Source: Plectosphaerella cucumerina
Lineage: Eukaryota; Ascomycota; Sordariomycetes; Glomerellales; Plectosphaerellaceae
Assembly: GCA_020746995.1 (NCBI GenBank)
Contig: JAGPXD010000005.1
Coordinates: forward strand, 558,001-622,000
DNA: 64,000 nt
Direction: 5' to 3'
In this document: in pieces, positions 1 through 10,967 of the stretch
Position numbering within the stretch: the first letter of the stretch is position 1
Layout of the letters: each line of letters begins with the position of its first letter
Notes under the pieces: model-generated
What the model saw: only the letters and a program-made list of their open reading frames with translations
Database searches by the model: none
Told to the model about the DNA's origin: nothing
Position numbers and translations under genes: made by a program

Positions 1-256
1 TTCTCGTCGTGTCATGGCGCAAACTCTTGGGGTCGCCTCGTACATTTCGCTTAGACGGACTAGGAAGTGGCTTGAGAACCTGCGTTGAGTCGGGGCCATC
101 GACGCGACAGGGAGCTTATGCCATGGCGTGCTGTGTCGATCTGTGGTGATGACCTCCTCATGTTGATTTGGGTGGCAGCCTCAGATAGTGAGAACGAAGA
201 AGACAATGGATTCAACGCCAGAGGTATAGACCTGTACAAACACCCGTTCCAACCCT
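1..256. other. Flank downstream of NOC2
   Basis: These bases lie beyond the NOC2 stop codon and probably hold its 3' untranslated region. I see no coding signal; the short open frames here overlap NOC2 or have no recognisable product. Confidence 0.5.
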
Positions 257-2698
257 CTACTCATCGTCCTCGCCGTAAACATCGCCCTCGATCGACTCGA
301 GGTCCTCATCGTCCTCCTCCACGAGGTCGTCGCCGTGCTCTTCCTCGTCATCGCTGACCATAACACTGTCGTCGTCCTCCTCCTCATCACCATCCTCGGC
401 ATTCCGCTCCTCCTTCCTCCGCCTCTCCTCGTCGCGCCGCGCCTCCTCCATCAGCTTGATCTTCTCAGCCCGCATCTTGCGCTGCGACACGACGAAAGCG
501 CCCAGCGGCGTCTTCTCCCAGTCCATGTCACGCAGGAACGCGTCGACCTGAGCACGGTCGCGCGGCGCAAAGTCGATCTTCGTGCGCTCGGCCTCGATGA
601 AGCGCGCACTCGACTCGAGCTTCTGCACCAGCAGCACCAGCGACGACGCCAACTTGGCGTTCTTCTGCCCACCCTTCTTGTTGGCCGCGCGGCCGCCGGG
701 CCTGCCGCCCGCTCCAGCACCGCGCGCCGCCTTGAGCCAGCGCTTGAGCTGGATGATGACGGGCAGCGACATCTCGGGGAAGGCGACTGACTTGGACCAA
801 AGGGCGAAGTACTCGGCGAAGAGCTCGACGAGCTGGTCGCCGACACCGTCCTGGTAGATGCGTGTGCGCAGGTAGGCCTTGGGGGCCTTGTAGGCGACGC
901 GGAAGTCGAGAGGCTTGAGGGAGGCGGGCTTGGGGTTGCGGCGCATCTCGGCCGACTCGAGGACCTCGAGCAGCATCGAGGCGAGGGGGATGTAGGTGTT
1001 TGTGGCGCGTGACAGGCGCAGCAGGGCGCGGACGAGGTGGAAGCGGAAGGGGAAGTAGGTGGCCGTCGGCACGAGACGGGCGGCGCCGAGGGTGACCTGG
1101 GTCAGGGGGTAGACGAGCAGCTTGAGCTGGCCGGCCCCGGGACCCGTCTGCGCGGCCTCCTGGGCCGGGGTGCAGTGCTGGGCGAGGACTGTGGACCAGA
1201 AGTCCAGGCTGTGCGTGTATTGCCAGCAGCAGACGACGCGGAAGGCGTTATCCTTGTTGTTGACGATGCTGTTACGCAGGTGGATGGCGAGCTGGCGGAC
1301 GAAGGAGAAGGCCGTCGTGTAGCCGACGGACTGATCGATGCCCCAGAGCTCGGCGGCCGAGTTCTTCATCAGGTTGATGCCCTGCAGAGTGTTGACGTTC
1401 GTGACGCGCGAGCCCTGCACGAGGCCCTGGTAGACGGACTTGAGGACGGCCTCACGCAGGCCCGTGTCGCCGATCACCATAAGCTTGCGGAGAACGAGGA
1501 AGGCCGTGATGCGGGTGGGCTCGGACGAGGCGGGGCGTGCCCAGTAGTTGACAACAGTCTTGACGAGAACCTTGAGCAGCTTGCGGAAAGACAGCAGGTA
1601 CGGCAGGATGGGCTCGAGGGAGCCAATGGTGAGCTTGAGCGTGGCGTCGTCCGAAAGGGTGCCGAGGAGGTGGATGATGGAGGCCGTGTACGTCTTGATC
1701 ATGATGGAGAGGTTCTGGAACTTCTTTGACTCGGTGCCGACGTAGACGCGGCCCGAGGCCGACTCCTTGCACGGCACGTGGTGCGCGATGACCTCGGGCA
1801 CCTGCTTCAGCGCAACGACGAGGATGTCGTGGAAGACCTGCGGGCTGTTGATGGTGTAGCGCGGCGGGTTCTTCTCGTCCTCCTCGTTGAGGTGCGCAGC
1901 GCACCGGAAAGCCAGCACGACCTGCCGCGTCGCGCGCAGCGATTTTGTCTCGTCAATGGACTTCTTCCACTTGGCGACCATGGCCTGCGTGAGCTCGTTA
2001 TCCGCGGCCGTCTCCTCATCGTCGTCGGCGGCGGCTCCCTTTGCCTTCTTCGCGTCCTTCTTGCGCTTCTTCTTGGGCTGCTCATCAGCCTCGTCGTCGT
2101 CGCTGCCGCCGCTGAGCTCGTCCATCTCGGCCAGGTCGGCGTTCTCGTCGAAGTCGAGCGCCTCGGGGTCGTTCTCCTTGAGGTACTTGTAGAACTCGGG
2201 GTCCTTCTGGGCAAGGTCGTCCATGGCCTTCTTGCTCATCGCACCGGGCTCGGCATCGCTGCCGGCGTCATCTTCGTCGGAGTCGGAGTCGTCGCCGCCG
2301 ATGGGCTGCTGCTCGAGAGAAAAGTCGGATCCGCTGTCCTCGGCGTCGCTCGTGGCCTCGGCATCGGCACCGCCGTTAGGTGCATCGCGCTTCCGCTTGC
2401 CCAGCTTGCCGCCCTTGGAGGCCGGGGCCGCCTTGTCGATGATCTCAAATCCACCCTTGAAGAAGTCGTCAACGCTCATGGCGCTGACAGTGGCATCCTT
2501 CTTGACGCCAGTGGCCGGCGCGGGCTTGTCGCCGCCCTTGATGAACTCGGCATCGCTAGCCTTTCTGCTCTTCTTCTTGGCCTGGATTTGGTAACGCTGC
2601 TTGACCTTTGCGTTCTCTTTCCGCTTCTCAAGAACCTTGGAGAGATGCTTCTTCTCGAATTTCTTGGTCGCCTTGAGGTTCTTCTTCGAGGGAGGCAT
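257..2698 (-). CDS. noc2: Nucleolar complex protein 2 (Noc2), pre-60S ribosome assembly
   Basis: A single uninterrupted 813-residue frame. The very basic N-terminus (MPPSKKNLKATKKFEKKH), the MSVDDFFKGGFE motif near residue 75 and the following acidic Asp/Glu/Ser stretches mixed with Lys runs are typical of Noc2. The central and C-terminal part, from about residue 240 (SLRATRQVVLAFRCAAHLNE) to about 700, is the helical Noc2 domain. The last 60 residues are again strongly acidic. Noc2 works with Noc1 and Noc3 in the nucleolus and nucleoplasm to mature and export the large ribosomal subunit. The length is usual for filamentous fungi. The start codon is the first ATG of the frame and lies 348 bases from the divergent VPS28 start, so the two genes probably share a promoter region. 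Confidence 0.95.
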   Translation of the reverse strand: MPPSKKNLKATKKFEKKHLSKVLEKRKENAKVKQRYQIQAKKKSRKASDAEFIKGGDKPAPATGVKKDATVSAMSVDDFFKGGFEIIDKAAPASKGGKLGKRKRDAPNGGADAEATSDAEDSGSDFSLEQQPIGGDDSDSDEDDAGSDAEPGAMSKKAMDDLAQKDPEFYKYLKENDPEALDFDENADLAEMDELSGGSDDDEADEQPKKKRKKDAKKAKGAAADDDEETAADNELTQAMVAKWKKSIDETKSLRATRQVVLAFRCAAHLNEEDEKNPPRYTINSPQVFHDILVVALKQVPEVIAHHVPCKESASGRVYVGTESKKFQNLSIMIKTYTASIIHLLGTLSDDATLKLTIGSLEPILPYLLSFRKLLKVLVKTVVNYWARPASSEPTRITAFLVLRKLMVIGDTGLREAVLKSVYQGLVQGSRVTNVNTLQGINLMKNSAAELWGIDQSVGYTTAFSFVRQLAIHLRNSIVNNKDNAFRVVCCWQYTHSLDFWSTVLAQHCTPAQEAAQTGPGAGQLKLLVYPLTQVTLGAARLVPTATYFPFRFHLVRALLRLSRATNTYIPLASMLLEVLESAEMRRNPKPASLKPLDFRVAYKAPKAYLRTRIYQDGVGDQLVELFAEYFALWSKSVAFPEMSLPVIIQLKRWLKAARGAGAGGRPGGRAANKKGGQKNAKLASSLVLLVQKLESSARFIEAERTKIDFAPRDRAQVDAFLRDMDWEKTPLGAFVVSQRKMRAEKIKLMEEARRDEERRRKEERNAEDGDEEEDDDSVMVSDDEEEHGDDLVEEDDEDLESIEGDVYGEDDE

Positions 2699-3046
2699 GG
2701 TGGGCGACGGTACGGCGGTGTGTCGCGGTGTGAGATGTCGAGGAAGCAGTCGATACCTGCCAATTGAATTGGCGGAGGCGGGCTGTCGGGCGAGACGGGT
2801 GATTTTTTTTTTCGGTCGATAAGCTGGTCGTCGTTATCGGGGCGAGCTTCCTATCGATAAGCAGCAGCGCTAGAAGCCGCTTCAGGGGTCGTTCTCTCTG
2901 TACTGTAGCGGGGCGGACAGCGCCCCGCGCGACGTCGCCCAGGCCAGGCGAGCTCCGCGACCTCGAGCTGTCGCAATCCAACCCTCCATGCCCCGTCTGA
3001 CGATGCTCCCGCCGCGTCAGCTGGATATGACCCCGAAACCGCCAAG
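2699..3046. promoter_or_regulatory. Divergent NOC2/VPS28 promoter region
   Basis: This 348-base interval separates two divergent start codons. It holds a run of ten T (2803-2812), GATAAG motifs at 2818-2823 and 2856-2861, and a reverse GATAA at 2834-2838. These match the core of GATA-factor sites, but their function here is inference. The VPS28-side leader also contains the small upstream open frame listed separately. Confidence 0.4.
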
Positions 3047-3050
3047 ATGA
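2988..3050 (+). other. Upstream open reading frame of VPS28
   Basis: An ATG at 2988 opens a 20-codon frame that ends in TGA at 3048-3050. That stop overlaps the proposed VPS28 start codon at 3047-3049 (ATGA arrangement). It acts as a uORF only if transcription starts upstream of 2988, which the sequence alone cannot show. Confidence 0.45.
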
Positions 3051-3877
3051 TGCCCCGGCCGTCATACGCGCCGACACCGCACAGCTATGTCCCGAATACC
3101 GCATTTGCAGCGACCATCAACCTGGACGAGGTGAGCTACGACCTGCTGCTGCTACTGCTCCCCGACGCTCAACTGACGTGGCATCACAGGAGGTGAAGCT
3201 CACCGAGACACGCGCCGAGCGCGACCTCCAGGACTCTCTGGCCGAGATCTTCAGCATCCTTGTGACCCTTGACGAGCTCGAAAAGGCCTTCCTCAAGGAT
3301 GCCATCTCCGAGGCCGATTACACCGAGATTTGCGAGCGCTCTCTGAAGCAGTACAAGTCGATCCTGTCCGACGAGACTGTCGCAAAGGCCTTTGTCGGGC
3401 TGGAAGAGTTCAAGGCGGAATGGGATGTGAGTATTGCACCTCCCAGTCTATTTCCCCTCGCTGACCCATCGACTTTCACAGCTCGAGCTCCCCCGCGCAA
3501 CAGAGCGCATCCGCGTTGGCATGCCCTCGACAACCATCACAGCTTCGTCAAGCTCGGCACCGCCCCAGGGCCCCGTCGCAGGCAGCACAACAAGTGGCGC
3601 CCTGATTCTCGAGGCGACACAGGAGTTCATCACCTTCCTCGACGCCGTGAAGCTTGGCCTCCTGTCCAAGGACCAGCTGCACCCGTTGCTCTCGGACGTC
3701 ATCCAGTCCGTCAACAAGGTGACGGACCGCGACTTTGAGAACAGGGGGAAGATTGTGCAGTGGCTCATCACTCTGAACCAGATGAAGGCAACGGACGAGC
3801 TGAGCGAACACCAGGCGCGGGAGATTGAGATGGACATTCAGCAGGCGTATCTTGGGTTTAAGAGTACCTTGACATGA
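3047..3877 (+). CDS. vps28: ESCRT-I subunit Vps28
   Basis: Three exons (3047-3130, 3190-3426, 3482-3877) joined by GT-AG introns of 59 and 55 bases give 238 residues, close to yeast Vps28 (about 240). The N-terminal half carries the conserved core that binds Vps23 and Vps37, with the motif EVKLTETRAERDLQDSLAEI and later YKSILSD. The C-terminal four-helix domain contains DRDFENRGKIVQWL and ends in QQAYLGFKSTL. Vps28 is part of ESCRT-I on endosomes and sorts ubiquitinated cargo into multivesicular bodies; in fungi it also acts in ambient-pH signalling. Phase and homology support both introns. The first codons are ATGATG; the earlier one is used here. Confidence 0.93.
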
Positions 3878-4716
3878 CAGTCGGTGATGCAAATACATAG
3901 GTACAAAATCAAGACACGCGCTCAATCTTAGGCTAGCTATATAATCCTGCGGTCATGATGGCGGACACGATGTTCCAGGCGAAGGAATTGCCTGGCTCAA
4001 CAACAAGTACAAGCCATGTCGGCAGGCAGAAAGCCATCAGGGTCGTTGTTGGGAACCATCGAAAAGCAAGCCACGCGAAGCCACGCGTTACGGCATCGCA
4101 GGCAGCAGCAACACTGGCCTCAACACATTCTTCACAGCAAGCAACAGGGGCATAGGTTTGAAATCCCTCTTCACGACCATCCAGAGGACAGCGCGCAATG
4201 AGGAAGAAGGGGTGTTTCGCCGGAGCAAAGCTTGATGTGTTCCAAAAATTCCCTAGCCGGCCGAAGCCAACTAGGAGTGGTCATTGTATAGTTTTCAACT
4301 AGCAAAAACACGATCTCGGACGAATCCTCACTGATACGCGTAATGCCCTTGCACTCGGATGAAGAAGAAAAGAAGAGAAAATCCTAAAGGTGCCTGGGGG
4401 ACGCGAGAATTTATAGGGCGGATCCGAGGCGGTGGGGCACGGCAGATCACCCAGGCACCTGGTCCACCTTCTGGCCTCACTTTTGAGCCAATCAAGCGTC
4501 TGGATCGTTGCAATGGGCTGAATGGCAGCCGCGACCCTGGCGAACCGAATTTCCCCACCATCCCTGGCGTTATCTAATCGCGGCTCAGGGGATCGTCTGA
4601 AAGCTAAGCAGCCCGTCGTGGTGCACAGCGACTCCAACTCGACATCACGTCCCCCTCTCCCAATCCCGACGGGACTCCAAGACGCAGATGCAACGAGCCG
4701 CTCTGCAGTCGCCACC
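3878..4716. other. Intergenic region VPS28 / AP-2 sigma
   Basis: This holds the VPS28 3' region and the promoter and leader of the AP-2 sigma gene. The open frames here are short and look random. I see no RNA gene or repeat. Confidence 0.5.
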
Positions 4717-5226
4717 ATGCTCTCCTTCATCCTGATCCAGAACCGGCAGTACGAAGACCTCCCTTCGCCTCCCGCGCGACCCCTCCCGAACCTCCCGAAC
4801 ATCAGCTAACCAGTCTCCTTTCCCAGAGGCAAGACCCGCCTGGCCAAGTGGTACGCCCCCTACAGCGACGAAGAGAAGATCAAGCTCAAGGGCGAGGTCC
4901 ACCGGCTCGTGGCGCCGCGCGACCAGAAGTACCAGTCCAACTTTGTCGAGCACCGCAACAACAAGATCGTCTACCGCCGCTACGCGGGCCTCTTCTTCTG
5001 CGCCTGCGTCGACACAAACGACAACGAGCTCGCCTACCTCGAGGCCATTCACTTCTTCGTCGAGGTCCTGGACGCCTTCTTCGGCAACGTCTGCGAGCTG
5101 GACCTCGTCTTTAACTTCTACAAAGTCTACGCCATCCTGGACGAGGTCTTCCTGGCCGGCGAGATTGAGGAGACGAGCAAGCAGGTTGTTTTGACGCGGT
5201 TGGAGCATTTGGATAAGCTGGAGTGA
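4717..5226 (+). CDS. aps2: AP-2 adaptor complex small subunit sigma
   Basis: Two exons (4717-4748, 4827-5226) with a 78-base GT-AG intron (branch site GCTAAC near 4804) encode 143 residues. The start MLSFILIQNRQ joined to GKTRLAKWY is the diagnostic N-terminus of clathrin adaptor sigma chains. YRRYAGLFF, DTNDNELAYLEAIH and CELDLVFNFYKVYAILDE follow in the family order. The VDxNDNELAYLEAIH-type segment matches sigma-2 (AP2S1/Aps2) better than sigma-1 or sigma-3. The protein sits in the AP-2 core at the plasma membrane and helps recognise dileucine cargo in clathrin endocytosis. The 32-base first exon is typical of fungal sigma genes. The start context GCCACCATG is strong. Confidence 0.95.
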
Positions 5227-5759
5227 TTGGGGAGGAATAGGATGGAAGTGGGAAGATGTGGTAGATGCTGCGACAGTTAGTCGCGGCACTGTTCAGGGCG
5301 TCAGGAGTTATGGAGGCCATTTCATTCGTGCGCATTTTACAATCAATCCCTTGAGGAGCTCCAACCATGTCCTTGCTTCCCAGTCCTGGCAACTTTCGCT
5401 GACTTCTCCTAAAGAATCCCGCCGGAACAATCCCTGCGTTCTTCGATCAGTCCGGCCCAGACATCGGTTGTAGCAGAGACGGCGGCTGGAAATGGGGAAA
5501 TGCTTGGGTTAGCGGGTCATGGCATGAAAGTCGAAGCAGAGGTATCATGACGTACCTCCTCATTGATGTCAGAGTGGCGACACGAAAGGCAAAATGACGG
5601 CCTCCGCTGCGCTGCTCTGTCGTGATGCTCGGCAGCCTGGCTGCGTGATGTCGGGAAGAAGACGTCCAAGGCAGGGGCCCTGGTCTCTCCCAACACCACG
5701 CTCCTAGGTTCCAACCGAGCACCGCAAGATCTTGCAGAAAGAACAGTAGCCGTCCTGGC
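5227..5759. other. Convergent intergenic region
   Basis: This lies between the AP-2 sigma stop codon and the stop of the minus-strand gene that follows. It presumably contains both 3' untranslated regions. I see no gene in it. Confidence 0.4.
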
Positions 5760-7494
5760 CTACTCCTCAGCAGTCTTGGGAGCATCCGCCTGAGCAGCAG
5801 GCCGCTCAACTCCCTGCATGCTGTCCGCAGATGACATTCGCCTCTTGAGAGTTTCCTTCATCGAAGCCAGAGCCTCGCGCCGCAGAAGGCTGTCGGCGGT
5901 ATCGCGCTTCTGCACGTGGACGTAGGGTTTTGGGCGGTTCTGGAAGAGACGCTCGATGGCAGGGTGGGCGTCATCAGGCTCTGTCTTGATGGTCTTCTCC
6001 GTTTGGTAGGGGTGATGGCCTCCTTGCTGTGGAAGGGGGCGCCGGGGGTAATGGTGCCACCGTTGCGGAGCCCAGCTGTGTGGCTGTTGCTCTGCGGTGC
6101 AGCAAGACGAGGGGGAGGAGATGATCCAAAGCTACTGAGCGCAGCTTTGAGGGAGTCCATGCCCATAGCAGATGCAGGACTCGCCTCAATGCTCCGCTCA
6201 AAGACTCCCATGGTGCCCCGAAGACCCTCCATAGGGTCAGCAGCAGCGGCCATGCTCGTCAGTTCTCCCTCCTCGGAAGGCTCTCGCTTGATGACGACGT
6301 CAGAGCCGCTATGGAACGCTGCCTGCGGCGGGGTTAAGCGGCCGAAGCCCTGGCCACGATCCCGAACTCCCATGATGCGTCGCTCGGAGGGCGAAGTCCA
6401 GGGCGTTCCCATGCCCGGCGACAAGCGTCGACGAGTAGGAGACTCGCTCCGGAGCTGACTGCTGGCTCTCCTCTTCAGCCTGTTGGGGGCACCAAGAGCC
6501 ATGGCGTTGCTTCCAGACTGACGGGGATGGAACTTTGGCACTGGCTGCTCTTCCAGGTAGACCTCGCGTGCTTCCTTAGGCAGGCTTCCGAGCAGCATCT
6601 GACGCTTCGACACACCAGGGTCACCATCTGAAACCTCAGGACCCTGGTGGCTGGGGAGACCCAACATGCCAGACGATTCCTAGCCCATCTGACCATATTG
6701 GGCCTCACCAAGGGATTGTCTTCCTTTATCGGGACGAGGCTGTTTTCCCTGGCTGGGACGTGGATGATTCCCTTGGCCAGGAAGAGCTCCTCTTTTCGAT
6801 CTGCCGTTTTGGCGGCGCCAGCTCAAAGGTCCCGTAGGGGGCACCTTCGGTCCTGCTTCGTTTGTCAGTGAGGACCTTATCCTTGCTCATGTATCAGTAG
6901 CCACATACCATTCTTTGTCGCCGCAGCTGCCTTGCTTCCAGGCTCCTTCTTGATCTTGGTGATCAGAGCGGGAGCCGAGGCAGGCGCAGACACGGGTCCA
7001 GTTGCGGACTTGGAGGCCTTCGCTGATTCAGTGGCGGCTGCGCCCTCCAGGCGGTTCCATTTGACGATGGCAGGAGCAGGAGGGCCCTCGGGATGGGTAT
7101 AAATACGGGCTTCCTCTGCCCTCCACCGATTGTACTCGACCTGAACAAGCCCAATGGACAATCCCCAGTGGGGCAACTGACCTCGGGCCTGCACCCGACC
7201 CTTGACCGCATCCTCGAAGGCGAGGACTACGTCAGTCTTCCTGCAGCCAAGGTTGCTCAGGAAGTTGCACCAAGTAGTGACGATCGGGGACTTGGTCTGA
7301 CGACTTTCGAGTCCAAGGCCGGGTACCTTCTCAGCAAGCCACTCCGAGGCGATGAAAATCATCTCGCGCTCAGTGATGACCTTGTTGAGAGCCGCCTGAT
7401 AGAGGCTAGTGGCAACAGCGGGCCAGGCACTGGCGATCAAGTCCAAGATCGAGTTGAAGCCAGCGGCTTTGGCAAGACAGACTTCGGTGGCCAT
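5760..7494 (-). CDS. Unrecognised protein; reading frame appears interrupted
   Basis: I do not recognise the family. The first exon (7494 down to about 6909, starting MATEVCLAKAAGFNS) looks clearly coding and gives about 195 residues of mixed alpha-helical type. A good 56-base intron (GTATGT to CAG, 6853-6908) follows. After it, the phase-matched frame runs into an in-frame TAG at 6680-6682, directly upstream of a long open stretch (6667 down to about 6000) rich in Ser, Pro and Arg with motifs such as RLSPGMGTPWTSPSERR. Near 6000 the coding-like signal moves to another frame, which reads KTIKTEPDDAHPAIERLF and ends at the TAG at 5760-5762. I could not find canonical introns that restore one frame across these breaks. 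The gene may be decayed, contain sequence errors or use introns I missed. Confidence 0.5.
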
Positions 7495-9870
7495 CTTAAT
7501 GTTTTTGACGTGGGGACTTGAGATGTGGCACTTGAGGGATCTGAAGTGAAGCTCTTGCCCAGAAGGTTGTTGAGATGGTGAGGGTGAAGGTGTGTAGTCC
7601 TTCTGGAATCTCCGTCTGTTGCTCGGGCATGCAGAAGAGATGTCTTGGGGAGAGAAGAGTTGGGGGGTGTGTGTGACTCTGCTGGAACTTTTGCTCGATG
7701 CTTTTGCAGACGGGTAAGAGTGTTGAACTTGTGAAGTTTGTAACGTTCTTGAGCCTCTGGCTTGTTTTCTTGTGCAGACGAGGGATGCTGAAGTGAGAGG
7801 AATGGCAGCTTGTGACACCTCGGAATCTTTGTCTTCTCAGTTGCTCTTGTAGACGATGCTCAAGAAGTCGAGAATTCCAAACGGGAAACGGCAGAAGAGG
7901 AGGGCTGGGAGGCTGTCGGTTGATCCTCAGATTGACTTGTGCCCGTCTACATCTGACCGTTGGAGCTGCCGTCCAAAACGAAGAGTAGTCGGAATGTTGA
8001 AGGATGTCGAGGTGATGTGTGGCAACCATGCAGTCTCTATTCGTCGCTACTGTGGACGAAACGCTCGAGCACCGCAGAAACAGTAGCAGGCGTTTGGCCC
8101 CTTCTGAGGAACCTCAGCTCTGTTCGGGGTCTGATGATATGATATGCTTCTTCTTGGTTGGTTCTTGCGGATGTCGGCAGGAGACAGGGCAGAGAAGGCC
8201 GTTCAGGTGAAGAAGGTAGTGGCCGTGACGCTCTTCAAGGCCTCATCTGCTTCTTGATGACGAATCTCGAGATTACTGCAGCATCAACGGCAGTAGCAAG
8301 TCTTGTGTACTTCGGTTGAGCTCTGGGTTGAGTAGAGTCGAGGATCGCACAAGACGAGGAGTCGAAGTGTGCGATAATTTGACGCGCGTCGATTGCGCGG
8401 CAGGTCAAATGGCAGGTAGAGGAAGGAATGATCGTGTATCCAACCTGATGGTAGAGGAAGGAGACTGTTGCCTTTGCTGAAGAGGCGAGACTCGGGGGCG
8501 GCCCTCGCCCTAGGGCACGGGGTGGAGGAATTTGGGGATGAAATGAAAGACCAGAAGTGCGTGATGATCTCGCACTTCCCGTCGCTTTTTCTGAAGAAGA
8601 AATTAATGCCTGACAAACATTAGGTGGCGGCGCATCTCGTCCCAGATGGCTCGAGGTGAGGTGGGGTGAGTTGTGTTTGTCGAAGGAGCCCGAGGATGAC
8701 GGGCAGAATGGAGGTGGGTGGGGTGAGGAGAGCCAAAACGGCGGTGATTTTGAAACCTCTGCTGCTTTCTTCCAATTTGTGGAAGATGCGAACTGCAGCA
8801 CTGCAGGCAGCAGGCACAGTGGGACTCGAGGCACGTGAATTCCATGTCAAAAGGAGCAATTTGACGTGTGAGCCTACAAACACCGAAGCACGGGAGGTGC
8901 GCTAACAAGATGGGCACGTGAGCAGACTCCAGGAGGCAGGAATCTTGTGCAGGACATCACTGGAGGCATGCACTACTGGTCATGTAGAATCATGTTGTCC
9001 GTGTGCCTGGATGCTATCATGACGCCAGGTTGCAACGCATGCCGCTGTCACAGCATCTGCTTGCTTCTACCACAGTGAGAAGACAGATGTGTGTTCTTTT
9101 CTCACATGTTCAGGATGCCTTTCTATCCAGGCCATCCTTTGTGCAGGCTGTCGTCTTTTCTTGCATGAAACGTGTGACCCAAGTCGAGATGAATGTGCCG
9201 GAATATGCCATTTCCAGTGGAAGGACAGATGATCAAACATCCTTAAGAACCGCATACTGCACCCGGACCATTGCGAGCAATCCTGAGGCCGATTCCTGTT
9301 GCCAACTGGTACGTCCCATAGAGATTCAATGATGTTGGAATCCGAGTGAGGCAGATTGGCCACTCAAAAGCGATGTTGCTGGATGAGGCGAGTTTGATAC
9401 TTGTGCGAGGCCGAAAGCTGGCATAGATATCTGAAAGAAGTTGAATTGTTTCAATCCAACTTCAAGAAATCGCATTGTATCGCGATTAGTTGCCCGCCAT
9501 GCAATGCCAGTCAGTGCTGCCCTATGAAAGGACTTGGCCACGAAACAACCTCTTTCAAGACCCGGCAGATCTCAAGACCGGGTTTATGAAGATCGACAAT
9601 CAGTTTCCCTTCGCCAAAGGTAACGCCTCGAACTCGGCTTTCTGAAATCTGACAATGTCCTTGTTCGCTGACCAAAGACCACGAGTGATCCTCGACGTCG
9701 ACCTCGATCGCGTTCAAAGCATCTCGAGGCTCAAAGCAAAGCTTCCTCGAGATGTTCCACACATATATGACAACTCCATCACCGAACTTCCAGCTATCGA
9801 TCTACCTCATCATCATCAGCTTCATCATTCGTCCAATCCCAAACCACATCCACAAACACACCAGCACACA
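7495..9870. other. Long intergenic region, no clear gene
   Basis: This 2.4-kb interval lies between two divergent genes. It has pyrimidine-rich stretches on the minus strand (about 7500-8830) that look like a long 5' leader of the upstream gene, and CACGTG motifs at about 8833 and 8906. The largest open frame (199 codons, 8235-8834, minus) is rich in Ser, Pro and His, has no recognisable motif and is not called. Confidence 0.4.
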
Positions 9871-10242
9871 ATGTATCCCAACTTCCGCAAGTCCCCAGCA
9901 ACCTCCCGCAGCTACCTCTCACTTCCAAACTTCAACAACACAATGTTCCGCACTCCTAGCTTCAGCTTCGTCTCCTTGCTCACCTGGAGCCTCATCGCCA
10001 TGCAGGTGTTCTTCATCGGTCTAGACCTGATCGGCGGCGGCCCCGTGCCCCTGGCAACCATCGCCGCCCTCAACGCTGCCGCCATTGTCGTTTTCGTTCT
10101 CGGCTTCTGCTTCGACATCTTCATCTTCCTTCTGCCCGTCATCGTCTCCACCCTCGTGACGGCTTGGTTCCTTTGGTACCGCATCGCCGAGATGGTGCAG
10201 CTCCTCAAGAAGGCCGGCGCTTCATCTGCGGGCTGGATCTAA
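9871..10242 (+). CDS. Small hydrophobic membrane protein, unknown function
   Basis: A 123-residue frame with no intron. The polar N-terminus of about 30 residues (MYPNFRKSPATSRSYLSLPN) is followed by hydrophobic segments at about 32-52, 63-83 and 85-105, and a short basic C-terminal tail (LLKKAGASSAGWI). This predicts two or three membrane spans. I chose the ATG at 9871 because the CA-rich bases before it (CCAGCACACAATG) look like a typical fungal leader. The same frame is open upstream to 9655, but that extension reads His/Pro-rich like untranslated sequence. No family is recognised. Codon use in the hydrophobic part is strongly C-ending and supports real coding. Confidence 0.65.
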   Translation: MYPNFRKSPATSRSYLSLPNFNNTMFRTPSFSFVSLLTWSLIAMQVFFIGLDLIGGGPVPLATIAALNAAAIVVFVLGFCFDIFIFLLPVIVSTLVTAWFLWYRIAEMVQLLKKAGASSAGWI

Positions 10243-10967
10243 GACGGATGCCCATGTGGTGATCGATTCACCAACGACGCTCGTTACCCTTGAAGAATTT
10301 CCTTTGTCAATTGATAGACCATCGTCATCATCCGCCGCGGCGGCAAATCTACATCATTCCCACCGCCGTTCGAAACGTGAAGTCCACCTACTGTCTCCTA
10401 TCATCATCTGCCTCGTGGAACCTCGCATTTGATACTCATGAAATCGGAACAAATGGACCGGTCCGATAATCCTCGCCAGAAACTACCAACGCCGAAGGAG
10501 TTTCGGTGATGAACGGAGACGGCCGGAGACTTTTCCCCTGCCGCCGGCCCATAGCGGGGCATTTGGTGCTGCACCGGTGCTGACCGCCGCTCGGTTGCGG
10601 TAACCCCGCCGGGCGATCGCGCTTCATGCGGGTGGCCCCGCGACGTCCCTCGGAGACTTTGAGGTTACTTAAACGGCAGGCGAGGTCGTAAGGGGGGATG
10701 CAAAGGGGCGCTCTACATTCGGCTGGGGTAACGGCGAACTTATAAAAGTGAAACATTCTTGGTGACAAGCCTCAGGTAAGAGGAGCAAGGAGGGGCATTG
10801 GCGTCAGCTGGCAGACTCAATGCTGACAATCGGAATACAGAGAAGAGACATAGTCTGGCGGTTGACAAGTACCACCCAAGCGTGGATTAGAGTCGTGACT
10901 TGAACTTAGAGCAGACGACAGCTCACTTTGACGTTCCGTCTCCATCTCCCACCTCACATTCACCACC
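10243..10967. promoter_or_regulatory. Upstream region of the GFA-domain gene
   Basis: This 725-base interval has a TATA-like TATAAAA at 10741-10747, about 220 bases before the next start codon. It is followed at once by GAAACATTCTTGG, which resembles a heat-shock-element arrangement (GAAnnTTC). Function is inferred only. No gene is apparent. Confidence 0.3.

Noticed and set aside
1778..2767. 329-codon plus-strand frame inside NOC2
   Set aside because: It is a shadow of the acidic/basic NOC2 coding sequence on the other strand; it reads as Leu/Val-rich low-complexity sequence without motifs.
6475..6711. 78-codon minus-strand frame starting MVRPNMVRWARN as a continuation of the unknown gene
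   Set aside because: It is open across the TAG region but reads Cys/Trp/Arg-rich, unlike coding sequence, whereas the alternative frame downstream has typical fungal low-complexity protein composition.
8235..8834. 199-codon minus-strand frame upstream of the unknown gene
   Set aside because: Ser/Pro/His-rich with no motif; more likely part of a long 5' leader.
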